Notes: a model not told the origin generated them from the sequence alone. Positions 40,900 through 50,406 are shown, numbered from the stretch's first letter. The stretch: DNA of 64,000 bases from JADZAI01 sp047602465 (GCA_047602465.1 JASGHF010000002.1:558001-622000), one strand, 5' to 3'. Numbers and translations are program-made.

Positions 40900-41448
40900 C
40901 TAGATACGATCGCCGTCGATCTTGCGGCGGAGGATGCCGGCCTGCTGTTTGGCCTGTTCCAGCGACGGGTTGATCTTCAGCGCCGCTTCATAGGCCTTGA
41001 GCGCCGCCTTGTCGTCGCCGAGGCCCTGGAGAATTTCGCCAAGGCCCTGCAGCGCCATGAAATGACGCGGCTCCAGCTCCAGCACCTTGCGCGTGTCGGC
41101 GATGGCGGCCGGGTAGTCCTCGCGCAGCGCGTAGAGCGTGGCGCGCATGTTCCAGCCTTCGGCATAGCCGGGATTGAGCAGGACCACCGTGTCGAGCAGC
41201 TGCAGCGCGAGATTGAGATCGCCCGCCTGGATCATGCCGGTGCCGCGCGCGAACAGGAGTTCGGTGGTGGGGCTTTCGGTCTCGACCCAGATCTTCCAGA
41301 TCTCCATCTCGATGGGCTGGGCGAGTTCCGGCTTGGTGGCCGTCGCGAGCGCCGCGAACAATTCGTCCAGACGCTTGTCCGTCTGGTCCGCGCGGGCGGG
41401 CAGAAGGGCGAGAAGCACGGCGGCGGCGAGGACGCGAAGCATGGCCAT
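40900..41448 (-). CDS. periplasmic tetratricopeptide repeat protein
   Basis: 182 aa. A signal peptide (LRVLAAAVLLALLPARA) is followed by about three TPRs: LFARGTGMIQAGDLNLALQL, NMRATLYALREDYPAAIADT and ALKAYEAALKINPSLEQAK. Probably a periplasmic scaffold. It lies 26 bases after glcF on the same strand and may be expressed from the glycolate operon, although no functional link is known. Confidence 0.85.
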   Translation of the reverse strand: MAMLRVLAAAVLLALLPARADQTDKRLDELFAALATATKPELAQPIEMEIWKIWVETESPTTELLFARGTGMIQAGDLNLALQLLDTVVLLNPGYAEGWNMRATLYALREDYPAAIADTRKVLELEPRHFMALQGLGEILQGLGDDKAALKAYEAALKINPSLEQAKQQAGILRRKIDGDRI

Positions 41449-41474
41449 GAGGGGAGCCTAGCGCCGCGGCGAAT

Positions 41475-42761
41475 TCAAGGCAAAGCGAGACCGGCGGGCC
41501 GGGGGCCGCCGCTTGCCCAGTCGAGGAGTTCCACGGTGTGGACGATGGGCGTCGCAGCCCCCCGGCGCAGGTGATCCATGCAGCCCATATTGGTGGAGGC
41601 GATGACGTCGGGCGCGCCGGCGGCGAGGCTTTCCAGCTTCCGGTCGCGCAGCGTTTCCGACATTTCGGGCTGAAGCAGGCTGTAATGCCCGGCCGAGCCG
41701 CAGCACAGATGCGCGTCTTTGACCGGGGTGAGCGCGAAGCCCGCCTCGCGCAGCAGCCGCTCCGGCAGACCGCCAAGGCGCTGGCCGTGCTGCATCGAAC
41801 AGGCGGACTGGACGGCGATCTTCATCGGCTGGGGCGCCTGGCCGCTGAACCCCAGTTCGGCGGCGAGTTCGGTGATGTCGCGGACCAGCGGCGCCAGCTT
41901 CTTGGTGCGGAAGACATAGCCGGCATCGCCGCCGAGCAGATGGGCATAGTCCTTAAGCTGGGAACCGCAGCCCGACGCGGTCGAGACGATCCGGTCGACG
42001 CCGCCGGTCTCATGCACCTTCCACCAGGCGGCGATATTGGCGCGGGCGAAGCGGCGGGCCGAGCCATCGAGGCCCAGATGATGATTGAGCGCGCCGCAGC
42101 AACCTGAACCTGCGGGGACGATGACTTCGGCGCCGAGGCGGTTCAGCAGGCGGATCGCGGCGTGGTCGATCTCCGGCGCCAGAACCTGCTGGGCGCAGCC
42201 GCGATGGAAGGCGACGCGCATCTTCCGCGTGCCTTCGGCCGGATACACGCCGGGTTTTGGCGCGGCGCCCTCCGGAGGCTTCTCCGGCCTGAGCGCAGCC
42301 ATCCGGCGGAAGGGTTCGGGCAGGAGATTGCCCAGCATCTTCGACAGCGGCGCGAGGCGCATCGCGAAACGGAAGCGGCGCGGATAGGGCAGCACGCGCG
42401 CGAGAAAGGCGCGGAAGAGCCGCTCGTCGCGGGGGCGCGTGTGATGCGCGGCGATGTGAGCGCGGGCGCGATCGACAAGCCGGGCATAATCGACGCTGGA
42501 GGGACAGGTCGTGCGGCAGGAGAGGCATGACAGGCAGCGGTCGACATGGCGCACCGCGGCCTCCGACGGCGCCCCGCCCTTTTCCAGCATGGCCTGCATG
42601 AGCTGGATGCGGCCGCGCGGCCCGTCGCGCTCGTCGCCCGTCACCTGATAGGTCGGACAGGTCGCGTTGCACATGCCGCAATGGACGCAGGAGCGGATCG
42701 CCGCCGCCGCATCTGCGGTGGCGCGATCCTTCAGCTGCTCGGCGGTGAAGGCGGTCCGCAC
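41475..42761 (-). CDS. glcF: glycolate oxidase iron-sulfur subunit
   Basis: 428 aa. Two 4Fe-4S motifs: CVHCGMCNATCPTY (residues 25-38) and CLSCLSCRTTCPSSVDYA. Two CCG domains follow: FHRGCAQQVLAP, GSGCCGALNHHLG, QSACSMQHGQRLGG and HLCCGSAGHYSLLQPE. GlcF passes electrons from the flavin subunits to the respiratory chain. The start is four bases after the glcE stop. Confidence 0.95.
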   Translation of the reverse strand: MRTAFTAEQLKDRATADAAAAIRSCVHCGMCNATCPTYQVTGDERDGPRGRIQLMQAMLEKGGAPSEAAVRHVDRCLSCLSCRTTCPSSVDYARLVDRARAHIAAHHTRPRDERLFRAFLARVLPYPRRFRFAMRLAPLSKMLGNLLPEPFRRMAALRPEKPPEGAAPKPGVYPAEGTRKMRVAFHRGCAQQVLAPEIDHAAIRLLNRLGAEVIVPAGSGCCGALNHHLGLDGSARRFARANIAAWWKVHETGGVDRIVSTASGCGSQLKDYAHLLGGDAGYVFRTKKLAPLVRDITELAAELGFSGQAPQPMKIAVQSACSMQHGQRLGGLPERLLREAGFALTPVKDAHLCCGSAGHYSLLQPEMSETLRDRKLESLAAGAPDVIASTNMGCMDHLRRGAATPIVHTVELLDWASGGPRPAGLALP

Positions 42762-42764
42762 GCG

Positions 42765-43964
42765 TCAGATGCCTTCATACATGCGGCCGGGATTGAAGAC
42801 GGCCTTCGGGTCGAAGGCGGCCTTCACCTCGCGGGTCAGCCGCTCGACGCCGGGGTCGAGCGGCTGGAAGACGCCCTGCGCGGCACGCACGGCCTCAGGC
42901 GCACGGAAGAGGGTCGCCTGCGCATTGTGGCGCGCGGCGACGGACCGCACGAGATTGGCATGGGCATGCGGCGCGTCGTCGAGCAGCAGCCACAGCAGCG
43001 ATCCCGCCCAGTCGTATTGCGCCGCGCTGGGGCCGATTTCGCTCGCGATGGCCGGCGCAGCGAAGGGCGGCGCGACGATGCGCCAGACCGTACCCGGCTC
43101 GCGCGACAGCAGATCGAGATTGCCGATGCGCTTCCAGAGGTCGTGGCTGACATCGCCGCCGAGGCGGCGCGCCCCGGCGCGGCGCAGGCGCTCGATGAGG
43201 ATATGGGCGCGCTCCTCCACCGCCTCGCGCGCGCCTTCAAAACGGATCGCCGTGAGGCCTTCCGCGACGCCGAGCACGCCCTCCAGATGCTGGGCGAGTT
43301 CGCCGCTGACATGGGCAAGGCCCGTCGCCTCCAGCGGCTCGCCTGCAATGCCGCGCAGCAGACGCAGCGCCTCGGGCGCCGTCATGCCGCGCAGGACGAT
43401 CGTGTCTTCGCGTTCCGGTGCGGGCAGGACTTTCATCGTCACGTCGATCAGCGGCCCGAGCGTGCCGAACGCGCCGCACATGAGTTTCGGCAGGTCGTAG
43501 CCGGTGACGTTCTTCACCACGCGCCCGCCCGCCTTGTAGGCCTCGCCGAAGCCGTTGACGGCTGTGAAGCCGAGCAGCGCATCGCGCGGACGCCCTGCCC
43601 TGAACGCGCGCGGCCCGCTCAAGTCGCCGCCCAGCGCGCCGCCGATCGTGCCGCGCCGCTCGCTCGCGCCGAAGAAATGTCCCCAGTCGGGCGGCTCGAA
43701 GGGGAGAATCTGGCGATGCTCGCGCAGCATGAGGTCGATATCGCTGAGCGGCGTGCCGGCCTTGACCGTGAGGATCAGTTCTTCCGGCTCGTAGCGGATG
43801 GCGCCGGCGATGCGCGAGAGGTCGAGCGTGCGCGCCGCGCTGACCGGGCGGCCGAGCGGCGTCTTGGTGCCACGCCCGCGCAGCGTGAAGGCGCTGCCTT
43901 CGTTCAGCGCGTCCTGCACGGCGCTGGCGGCTTCCTGCGCGTTATAGACCCAGACGACGCTCAT
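42765..43964 (-). CDS. glcE: glycolate oxidase FAD-binding subunit
   Basis: 399 aa. Short FAD_binding_4 protein: FTLRGRGTKTPLGRPV, GTIGGALGGDLSGPRAFRAG, RDALLGFTAVNGFGEAYKAG, VVKNVTGYDLPKLMCGAFG; C-terminal FNPGRMYEGI. With GlcD it forms the flavin part of glycolate oxidase. Start 43964 (MSVVWVYNA) is chosen because the earlier frame enters the GC-rich repeat at 44041-44088. Between glcD and glcE. Confidence 0.93.
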   Translation of the reverse strand: MSVVWVYNAQEAASAVQDALNEGSAFTLRGRGTKTPLGRPVSAARTLDLSRIAGAIRYEPEELILTVKAGTPLSDIDLMLREHRQILPFEPPDWGHFFGASERRGTIGGALGGDLSGPRAFRAGRPRDALLGFTAVNGFGEAYKAGGRVVKNVTGYDLPKLMCGAFGTLGPLIDVTMKVLPAPEREDTIVLRGMTAPEALRLLRGIAGEPLEATGLAHVSGELAQHLEGVLGVAEGLTAIRFEGAREAVEERAHILIERLRRAGARRLGGDVSHDLWKRIGNLDLLSREPGTVWRIVAPPFAAPAIASEIGPSAAQYDWAGSLLWLLLDDAPHAHANLVRSVAARHNAQATLFRAPEAVRAAQGVFQPLDPGVERLTREVKAAFDPKAVFNPGRMYEGI

Positions 43965-44040
43965 GCGCGCTCCAATGTCTTCCCGCTGCTTTGCGGGATG
44001 ACCGGCAGCGAGCGGGGGCCGCAGGGCATGAAACGCATGT

Positions 44041-44088
44041 CCCCCTCCCCGGCTTCGCCGGCGCTCCCCCCGCGTCGCAGGGAGAGAC
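44041..44088. repeat. GC-rich REP-like element between glcD and glcE
   Basis: CCCCCTCCCC then CCGGCTTCGCCGG (a small hairpin) then CCCCCCGCG...GGGAG. It shares CCCCCTCCCC and the overall C-rich/G-rich style with 9641-9682. It occupies part of the 142-base gap in the glc operon. A hairpin TCCCGC/GCGGGA lies nearby at about 43981. Confidence 0.45.
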
Positions 44089-44106
44089 CATATTCCACCA
44101 GGCGCA

Positions 44107-45594
44107 TCATAGACGCGGAATCTCCGGATGGGCGAATTCGCCCGCATGCACATGCACCGCGCCGAGTTCGGCGCAGGCGTGGAGTACCGGAAACACCTTA
44201 CCGGGATTCAAACGATGCGAGGGATCGAACGCGCATTTGACGCGCATCTGCTGGGCGAGATCGGCCTCGTCGAACATGGCGGGCATCAGGTCGCGCTTCT
44301 CCACGCCGACGCCATGCTCGCCGGTCAGCACGCCGCCCGCCTCGACGCAGATCCGCAGGATATCGGCGCCGAACGCTTCCGCCTTCTCCAGATCGCCCGG
44401 CTTCATCACGTCATAGAGGATGAGCGGATGGAGATTGCCGTCGCCGGCATGGAACACGTTGGCGACCGGCAGCGCATAGTCCGCCGAGAGTTCGCGGATG
44501 CGGTGAAGCACGGCGGGCAGTTCGCGGCGCGGAATGGTGCCGTCCATGCACAGCATGTCGGGCGCGATCCTGCCCGTCGCCGGAAACGCCGCCTTGCGCC
44601 CGGACCAGAAGCGAAGCCGTTCGGCCTCGTCCGCGCTGACCCGGCAGGAGGTTGCGCCTTTCATGCGGGCGATATCTTCCACGCGGGCGATCAGCGCATC
44701 GACCTCCGCCGCCGTGCCGTCGAGTTCGGCGATCAGCACGGCTTCCGCATCCTGCGGATAGCCGGCGCCGCAATAGGCCTCGACCGCCTCGACGGTCATG
44801 CGGTCCATCAGCTCCATCGCGGCCGGGATGATGCCGTGCGCGATGGTTTCCGCCACCGCCGCGCCCGCCGCCTCGATGGAGGGGAAGCCGATCAACAGCG
44901 CGCGCACCGCCGAGGGTTTCGGCAGGATGCGGACCGTCACCTCGGTCACCATGCCGAGCAGGCCTTCCGACCCGGTCACGATGCCGAGCAGATCATAGCC
45001 GGACATCGCCCCGCCCTTGCCGCCGAGACGGATGATCTCGCCATCGATGGTGACGAGTTCGACGCCCAGCAGGTTGTTCGTGGTGATGCCGTATTTCAGG
45101 CAGTGAATGCCGCCGGAGTTTTCCGCGACATTGCCGCCGATGGAGCAGGCGAGCTGGCTGGAGGGATCGGGCGCGTAATAGAAGCCGCGCTCCTCCACCG
45201 CCCTGGTGATCGCAAGATTGGTGACGCCCGGCTGCACCACGGCGCAGCGGTTCTCGTAGTCGATCTCGAGAATGCGGTTGAGCCGCGCCGTCACCACCAG
45301 GATGCCGTCCCCCAGCGGCGTCGAGCCGCCCGAGAGCGAGGTGCCCGCGCCGCGCGGCACGATGTTGACGCCTTCATCCCGGCAGAATTTGAGGACGGCC
45401 GCGATCTCGGCGGCATTGGCGGGCAGCACCGCCGCCAGCGGCTTCTGCCGGATCGCGGTCAACGCATCGCAGTCATAGACGCCGAGGCTGTCGTCATCCG
45501 CGATGACGGAGCCGGGCGGCAGCAGTGCGGTGAGGCCTGACACGATGGCCGCCCGGCGCGCGAGAATCGTGGGATCGGGCGAGGGTAGGTGCAT
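44107..45594 (-). CDS. glcD: glycolate oxidase FAD-linked subunit
   Basis: 495 aa. FAD_binding_4 plus FAD-oxidase C domains: VNIVPRGAGTSLSGGSTPL, GVTNLAITRAVEERGFYYAPDPSSQLACSIGGN (in part: YYAPDPSSQLACSIGG), ENSGGIHCLKYG, and C-terminal NVFHAGDGNLHPLILYD and GVLTGEHGVGVEK. Oxidises glycolate to glyoxylate. First gene of the glcDEF-TPR operon. Length and motifs complete. Confidence 0.95.
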   Translation of the reverse strand: MHLPSPDPTILARRAAIVSGLTALLPPGSVIADDDSLGVYDCDALTAIRQKPLAAVLPANAAEIAAVLKFCRDEGVNIVPRGAGTSLSGGSTPLGDGILVVTARLNRILEIDYENRCAVVQPGVTNLAITRAVEERGFYYAPDPSSQLACSIGGNVAENSGGIHCLKYGITTNNLLGVELVTIDGEIIRLGGKGGAMSGYDLLGIVTGSEGLLGMVTEVTVRILPKPSAVRALLIGFPSIEAAGAAVAETIAHGIIPAAMELMDRMTVEAVEAYCGAGYPQDAEAVLIAELDGTAAEVDALIARVEDIARMKGATSCRVSADEAERLRFWSGRKAAFPATGRIAPDMLCMDGTIPRRELPAVLHRIRELSADYALPVANVFHAGDGNLHPLILYDVMKPGDLEKAEAFGADILRICVEAGGVLTGEHGVGVEKRDLMPAMFDEADLAQQMRVKCAFDPSHRLNPGKVFPVLHACAELGAVHVHAGEFAHPEIPRL

Positions 45595-45596
45595 GA

Positions 45597-45629
45597 ATCA
45601 AAAATGGCGGCGAAAATTTCGCCGCCATT
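45597..45629 (-). terminator. intrinsic terminator of rpmJ
   Basis: AATGGCGGCGAAA and TTTCGCCGCCATT (45603-45629) form a long perfect stem; TTTTT follows on the minus strand. A second hairpin, GCGCCGCGA/TCGCGGCGC (45644-45664), stands just before it. Confidence 0.88.
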
Positions 45630-45679
45630 CTAAGACTTAAGCCGCGCCGCGATAGTCGCGGCGCGCGCTTTCGCGGATC

Positions 45680-45805
45680 TCAGCCCTGGCGGGCCTTGAA
45701 GCGCGGGTTCTTCTTGTTGATGACGTAGACCTTGCCCTTGCGGCGCACGAGCTTGCAGTTCTTGTCGCGCGCTTTCAGCGACTTGAGCGAGTTACGGACT
45801 TTCAT
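45680..45805 (-). CDS. rpmJ: 50S ribosomal protein L36, alphaproteobacterial 41-aa form
   Basis: 41 aa: MKVRNSLKSLKARDKNCKLV, then RRKGKVYVINKKNPRFKARQ and a final G. The C-terminal VYVINKKNPRFKARQG matches L36. It lacks the classic zinc-binding CxxC set and has only one Cys, as in the longer alternative L36 of proteobacteria. Too short to be found by length-filtered searches. Terminator downstream at 45597-45629. Confidence 0.96.
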   Translation of the reverse strand: MKVRNSLKSLKARDKNCKLVRRKGKVYVINKKNPRFKARQG

Positions 45806-45974
45806 GGGGCCAGCCCTCTGATGTTTGCGGGCCCCTGAAAAGCCCGGATGTCTTGCGAAGGGCGCAGCGTGTAGCGGGGCCGGGCCGGGAAGTCAATTCG
45901 TGCGGAAGCGGCCTGAAATCCGCCCGGAAATAGGCCAGAATCGACCTGTTGCACGAATCGTTAAGGATGCGCGG

Positions 45975-46193
45975 GTGATCGAACTGGGGTGGTGGACGAC
46001 GGGCGCGATCCTGTTGGCGGCGGCGGGCGTGTTCCTGTGGTCGCGTCAGGTTTCCATCCGTGAGCCAGACCCCATGCGCCCCCGCATGGCCAATCATGGC
46101 ATGATCCAGCTTTTCGCCATGATCGTGGTGATTTTGATGCTGGTGCATCTGGTGACGCTGATCGCCGGAGAACCCCTGACCGGACGACGATAG
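45975..46193 (+). CDS. small membrane protein
   Basis: 72 aa from a GTG with AAGGA seven bases upstream. Two hydrophobic segments (TTGAILLAAAGVFLWS and QLFAMIVVILMLVHLVTLIA). No motif recognised. It lies eight bases before the lytic transglycosylase gene and may share its transcript. Divergent from rpmJ. Confidence 0.65.
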   Translation: MIELGWWTTGAILLAAAGVFLWSRQVSIREPDPMRPRMANHGMIQLFAMIVVILMLVHLVTLIAGEPLTGRR

Positions 46194-46201
46194 GAAGCCC
46201 G

Positions 46202-47523
46202 ATGCGCCTGATCGCCCTGCCTTTGATGCTCCTCCTCGCGGCCTGCGCCAGTTCCCCTGACCGGGGCGGCGAGACGCTGAAGCAGCCCGCGCCGATGCCG
46301 GCGCCACCCCCGCCCCCTCCGCCGCCCCCCATGACGATGAGCCGGATTCCGGGTCCAGCACCGCCAATCAGCAGGTCTCCAACCCGACCGAGGCGGGGTT
46401 CCGCACCTATATGGAGAAGCTGCGGAATTTCGCCCCCGCGCGCGGCATCTCCGACGCGACCTGGGACAGCGCCATGGTCGGCGTTTCGATGAACAGCAAA
46501 TCGATCGAACTGTCCGCCCCCGGCGGCGGCGGCATGGGCCGCGTGTCCACCTATCTGGCCCGTATCGACAATTCGATGGTGACGCGCGGCCGCAATGCGG
46601 TCGCGGCCAACGCCGCCCTGCTGAGCAAGGTGGGCAAGGACACCGGCGTCGACCCCGCCGCCATCGCCGGCATCTGGGGCAACGAAACGAGCTACGGCAA
46701 CGTGCTGGGCAATTTCTATGTCGTCGAGGCGCTGGCCAGCCTCGCCTATGAAGGCCGCCGCCGCGCCTATTTCGAGGACGAGATGTTCGCCGCGCTGATG
46801 CTCCTGCAGGAAGGCCTCGCCACGCGCGCCGAGCTGACCGGCTCCTATGCCGGGGCGCTGGGCCAGGTGCAGTTCATGCCGTCGAACATCCTGAAGCTGG
46901 GTGTCGACGGCGACGGCGACGGCGAGCGCGATCTGCGCGGCTCTCTGGCCGACGCATTCTATTCCTGCGCCAACTATCTGCTCGCCCATGGCTGGCGCGT
47001 GGGCGAACCCTGGCTCGCCGAAGCGCGCCTGCCGTCGAACTTCCGCTGGGAGAATGCCGGGCCGGATATCACCAAGACGGCGGCGGAATGGGACGCGCTG
47101 GGGGTCACGACCGTGAATGGCGACCGCCTGCCCCGCCTCGTCGCGCCGGACGCGCAGATCTCCGTTCTGCTGCCCGGCGGCCATCGCGGCATTCCGATGA
47201 TCGCCTTCCCGAACTATCGCCGTTTCCTCGATTACAATCCGTCGCAGTCCTACGCGATCGCGGTGAGCCATCTGGCCAACCGCATCAATGGCGGCGGCGA
47301 CTGGCGCGCCTCGTGGCCGGCCGATCTGCAGGGGATGAGCGCGGCGGATATCCGCACCATGCAGGCGCGCCTGCTGGCGCTCGGCTATGATGTCGGCGTC
47401 GATGGCCGCTATGGCGAGAAGACGAGGAAGGCCGTGCGCGCCTATCAGCTTGCGATGGGCCTGCCGGCCGACGGCTATCCGACCCAGTCGCTGCTCGCCC
47501 GCCTGCTGGGCCGCATCTCGTGA
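46202..47523 (+). CDS. lytic murein transglycosylase lipoprotein, frameshifted in a C tract
   Basis: The N-terminal frame gives a lipoprotein signal (LIALPLMLLLAACAS, lipobox LAAC) and a Pro-rich linker; after the CCCCCC run (46325-46330) the match continues in another frame as DDEPDSGSSTANQQVSNPTE and then the SLT_2 domain. One extra C restores a single protein of about 440 aa. The domain has GIWGNETSYGNVLGNFYVVE with the catalytic Glu, GALGQVQFMPSNILK, and a C-terminal peptidoglycan-binding domain (MQARLLALGYDVGVDGRYG). MltB-type enzymes cut glycan strands in the periplasm. Sequencing error or slipped-strand variation are both possible. Confidence 0.85.
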
Positions 47524-48794
47524 AGGCGCTCGCCCTTCTCGCCGCCGTGCTGCTGTCGGGCGCAGCGGGCGCGGCCGATATCTGCGCGGTGACAGTGCCC
47601 GATCCGCCGCCCGTCCGCGCCGCCGACGGATCGGCGCTGACTAATGCCGGGTTCAAGGACTGGCTCTCCGCCTTTCGCGGCAAGGCGCGCGATGCGGGCA
47701 TTCCCGCCGCGATCTTCGATGCCGCCATGGCGGGCGTCGTCTTCACGCCGAAAACCATCGAGCGCGCGCAGAACGCCAACGAGCGAACCCAGCGCATCTG
47801 GGGGTACCTCAAAAACCGCCCCAGCGCCGAACGCCTCGCGACCGGCAAGGCGGAGCTGCAGAAGAACGCGAAGATCCTCGCCCGCATCGAGGCGGAGACC
47901 GGCATACCGCCGGAAATCCTCGTCACCTTCTGGGGCGTCGAAACCGATTACGGCCGCAACAAGGGCAAGGACGATATCTTCCAGGCCATGGCGGCGCTCG
48001 CCTATGAAGGCGGGCGGCGCGACTTCTACGAGAACAACCTGCTGGCCGCGATGCGGCTGATGCAGCGCTATGGCTTCTCCAAGAAGAAGATGGTCGGCAG
48101 CTGGGCCGGCGCCGTGGGCCATGCGCAGTTCATGCCCGAGGCCTATGAGCAATACGCCGTCGACGGCGATGGCGACGGGGTGATCGATCTGTGGGATTCG
48201 CTGCCCGATGCGTTCGCCTCCAAGGCCAACTATCTGAAGCAGCGCAACCAGAAGACGCCGTGGATCAAAGGCCAGGCCTGGATCGTCGAGGTGCAGCCGC
48301 CGCCGGGTTTCGCGTTCGAGGACGGCGATCTGACGATCAAGAAAACCATCGGCGCCTGGCAGATTCGCGGCATCACGCTGATGAGCGGCAGCCCGGTGAC
48401 CGAGGTGCGCGGCGTCACGATGCAGACGCCGGCCGCCGTGTTCGCGCCCGGCGGCATGCGCGGACCGACCGTGATGACGCTGCCGAATTTCGACCGCTTC
48501 GTCGATTACAACCCGTCGCAGTCCTACGCGCTGGCCATCGCGCTGTGGTCGAACGCGATCGCCGGCCGGCCGGGATTGCAGACGCCCTGGCCGGAAGACG
48601 AACCCGACATCACGCGGGCGCAGGCCTATGCGCTGCAGAAGAAGCTGAAGCAGCTGGGCCACACCACCGCCGAGCCGGACGGCGATATCGGCAAGGGCAC
48701 GCGCGCGGCGATCCGCAGCTATCAGCTGGCCGAAGGCATGGTGGCCGACGGGTTTCCATCCTGCGCGCTGCTGAAGAAGGTGCTGGCGAAGTAG
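47520..48794 (+). CDS. lytic murein transglycosylase (MltB-like), tandem paralogue
   Basis: 424 aa from a GTG overlapping the previous stop (GTGA). Signal peptide (KALALLAAVLLSGAAGAAD), SLT_2 domain with VTFWGVETDYGRNKGKDD (catalytic Glu), GAVGHAQFMPEAYEQYAVDG (in part: GAVGHAQFMPEAY) and FVDYNPSQSYALAIALWS; C-terminal peptidoglycan-binding domain (LKQLGHTTAEPDGDIGKGT). It shares the domain order of its upstream neighbour but lacks a lipobox, so it is soluble in the periplasm. The pair probably arose by duplication. Confidence 0.93.
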   Translation: MKALALLAAVLLSGAAGAADICAVTVPDPPPVRAADGSALTNAGFKDWLSAFRGKARDAGIPAAIFDAAMAGVVFTPKTIERAQNANERTQRIWGYLKNRPSAERLATGKAELQKNAKILARIEAETGIPPEILVTFWGVETDYGRNKGKDDIFQAMAALAYEGGRRDFYENNLLAAMRLMQRYGFSKKKMVGSWAGAVGHAQFMPEAYEQYAVDGDGDGVIDLWDSLPDAFASKANYLKQRNQKTPWIKGQAWIVEVQPPPGFAFEDGDLTIKKTIGAWQIRGITLMSGSPVTEVRGVTMQTPAAVFAPGGMRGPTVMTLPNFDRFVDYNPSQSYALAIALWSNAIAGRPGLQTPWPEDEPDITRAQAYALQKKLKQLGHTTAEPDGDIGKGTRAAIRSYQLAEGMVADGFPSCALLKKVLAK

Positions 48795-49048
48795 TGCCGA
48801 AAAACCGTGACGCCGAGAAGCGGGCGCTTGCGCGGCGCGACGGGCCGGCGTGTTTCTATTGCGGGCGGTCGCGCAAGAACCCGCTGAACATGACCATCGA
48901 GCATCTGCATGCGCGCAGCCATGGCGGATCGAACGACATTGAAAACCTTTGCCTCGCCGACGTGCTGTGCAACAAGCTGGCGGGGCGTCTGAGCGTGCAG
49001 GCCAAGCTGGAGCTGCGCGCCAAGTGGCACGCGGCGGACGGGCTTTAG
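48794..49048 (+). CDS. small HNH endonuclease-family protein
   Basis: 84 aa from a GTG whose first base is the last base of the transglycosylase stop. HNH core: ACFYCGRSRKNPLNMTIEHL, HARSHGGSNDIENLCLADVL, with zinc-type Cys pair CFYC, catalytic His in IEHLHARSHGG and the Asn in NDIENL. Such small HNH proteins include nicking enzymes and anti-phage parts, but many are uncharacterised. It is translationally attached to peptidoglycan enzymes, which is odd. Its 3' end overlaps the convergent MFS gene by four bases. Confidence 0.8.
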   Translation: MPKNRDAEKRALARRDGPACFYCGRSRKNPLNMTIEHLHARSHGGSNDIENLCLADVLCNKLAGRLSVQAKLELRAKWHAADGL

Positions 49049-50406
49049 ACCTTCGGCACGTTGGTTTCGGCGTTGTCTTCGGCTTCGGCGTCCAGCGTGC
49101 GCAGGCGCGGCGTCAGCGCGACATAGACCGCCATCAGGATCATCATCGCGCCGCCCAGATAGAACGGGTAGTGCGGATCGTAGGCATAGAGCCAGTTGCC
49201 GATCAGCGGCGCGAAGATGAAGCCCGACGCCGTCGCGCCGCCGGTAAGCCCGGCCGCAGCGCCCTGCTGCTCCTTGCCGACCGCGAGCGATACGGCGGCC
49301 GCATAGCCGGGGCGGATGAGGCCGAACCCCAGGCCCGACAGCAGCAGCGCGAACACGATGAGGCCGTAGGTCTCGCCCACCACGAACAGGACATATGACG
49401 CGAAGCCGATGCCGATGCCCCACTGGACGAGCTGGCCGGCGGTCAGCTGCATCCGCTGCACGATGACGAGCTGCGCGAACAGCGCCGCCATCGACGAGGC
49501 CATGAGGCCGACGCCCGACAGCTGGATCGCCTGGTTCGTGTCGAGCTTCAGCACGTCCATGAAGAAATAGGCGATGACCTGAATGGGGAACGACCCCGCC
49601 GTGCCCAGCAGGACGCCGAAGATGAGGAAGGGCAGGATGCGCCCGTCGCGCCACGAAAGATTCTGCGATTTGTCCTTCTGCTGCATCACCGGACGCGTGC
49701 GTTCGGGCAGGAAGCGCCAGATGGCGAAGGCCGAAAACGCGCCGACGGCGGCGACGAAATAGAGCGGCGCGATGGTGCCCATGACGGCGAGCGCCGCGAT
49801 GATGCCCGGCCCCGCCGTGGTGCCGAGACCGAACGCGGCGTTCAGCGTCGCGACCGCGTTGGTGCGTTCAGACGGGCTGGTGCGGTCTGCGATATAGCCC
49901 TGCGCCGCCGGAAAGCCGGCCGAGCCGAAAACGCCGTAGATCGAACGCGAGACGATCATCATCGGGTAGACGATGGCGATGGGGAGCAGGCCCATCAGGC
50001 CGATCTCGACCGAGGTTGCGAAGGCGAACATCGAGATGGAGAAGGCCGAAAGGCCCAGCACGATCATCGGCCGGCGGCCCTGACGGTCGGACCTGGCGCC
50101 CCAATAGGCCGACGAGAACACCCAGATCGTCGCCGAGATCGCGAAGATCGCGCCGGTCTGGAACTCGGTGAGGCCCAGTTCGCGCGAGACCGGCGGCAGG
50201 ATCGCGAACATGCCCGACTGCCCGACGCCGAGACAGATGAGGCTGAGGAACAGGATCTGGAAGGCGCGCTTGCGCTGTTGCGGTGAGGAAGGGCCGTCGC
50301 CCGGCTCGCCCGACCCGACCGGCGTGAACGCCCGGCGCAGAAGCGAGACGCGTGGCGGCGCGGCGGCGGGCGCGATATCGGGCACAGGCGGAAGCGGGTC
50401 GGACAT
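49045..50406 (-). CDS. MFS transporter
   Basis: 453 aa. About 12 hydrophobic segments; N-half motif A-like SAYWGARSDRQGRRPMIVLG (in part: GARSDRQGRRPMI) between helices 2 and 3, and GFGLIRPGYAAAVSLAVG in the second half. The N-terminus has a 35-40 residue cytoplasmic lead. Members export drugs or import small solutes; substrate unknown. Upstream is pbpC on the same strand, 69 bases away. Confidence 0.9.
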   Translation of the reverse strand: MSDPLPPVPDIAPAAAPPRVSLLRRAFTPVGSGEPGDGPSSPQQRKRAFQILFLSLICLGVGQSGMFAILPPVSRELGLTEFQTGAIFAISATIWVFSSAYWGARSDRQGRRPMIVLGLSAFSISMFAFATSVEIGLMGLLPIAIVYPMMIVSRSIYGVFGSAGFPAAQGYIADRTSPSERTNAVATLNAAFGLGTTAGPGIIAALAVMGTIAPLYFVAAVGAFSAFAIWRFLPERTRPVMQQKDKSQNLSWRDGRILPFLIFGVLLGTAGSFPIQVIAYFFMDVLKLDTNQAIQLSGVGLMASSMAALFAQLVIVQRMQLTAGQLVQWGIGIGFASYVLFVVGETYGLIVFALLLSGLGFGLIRPGYAAAVSLAVGKEQQGAAAGLTGGATASGFIFAPLIGNWLYAYDPHYPFYLGGAMMILMAVYVALTPRLRTLDAEAEDNAETNVPKV

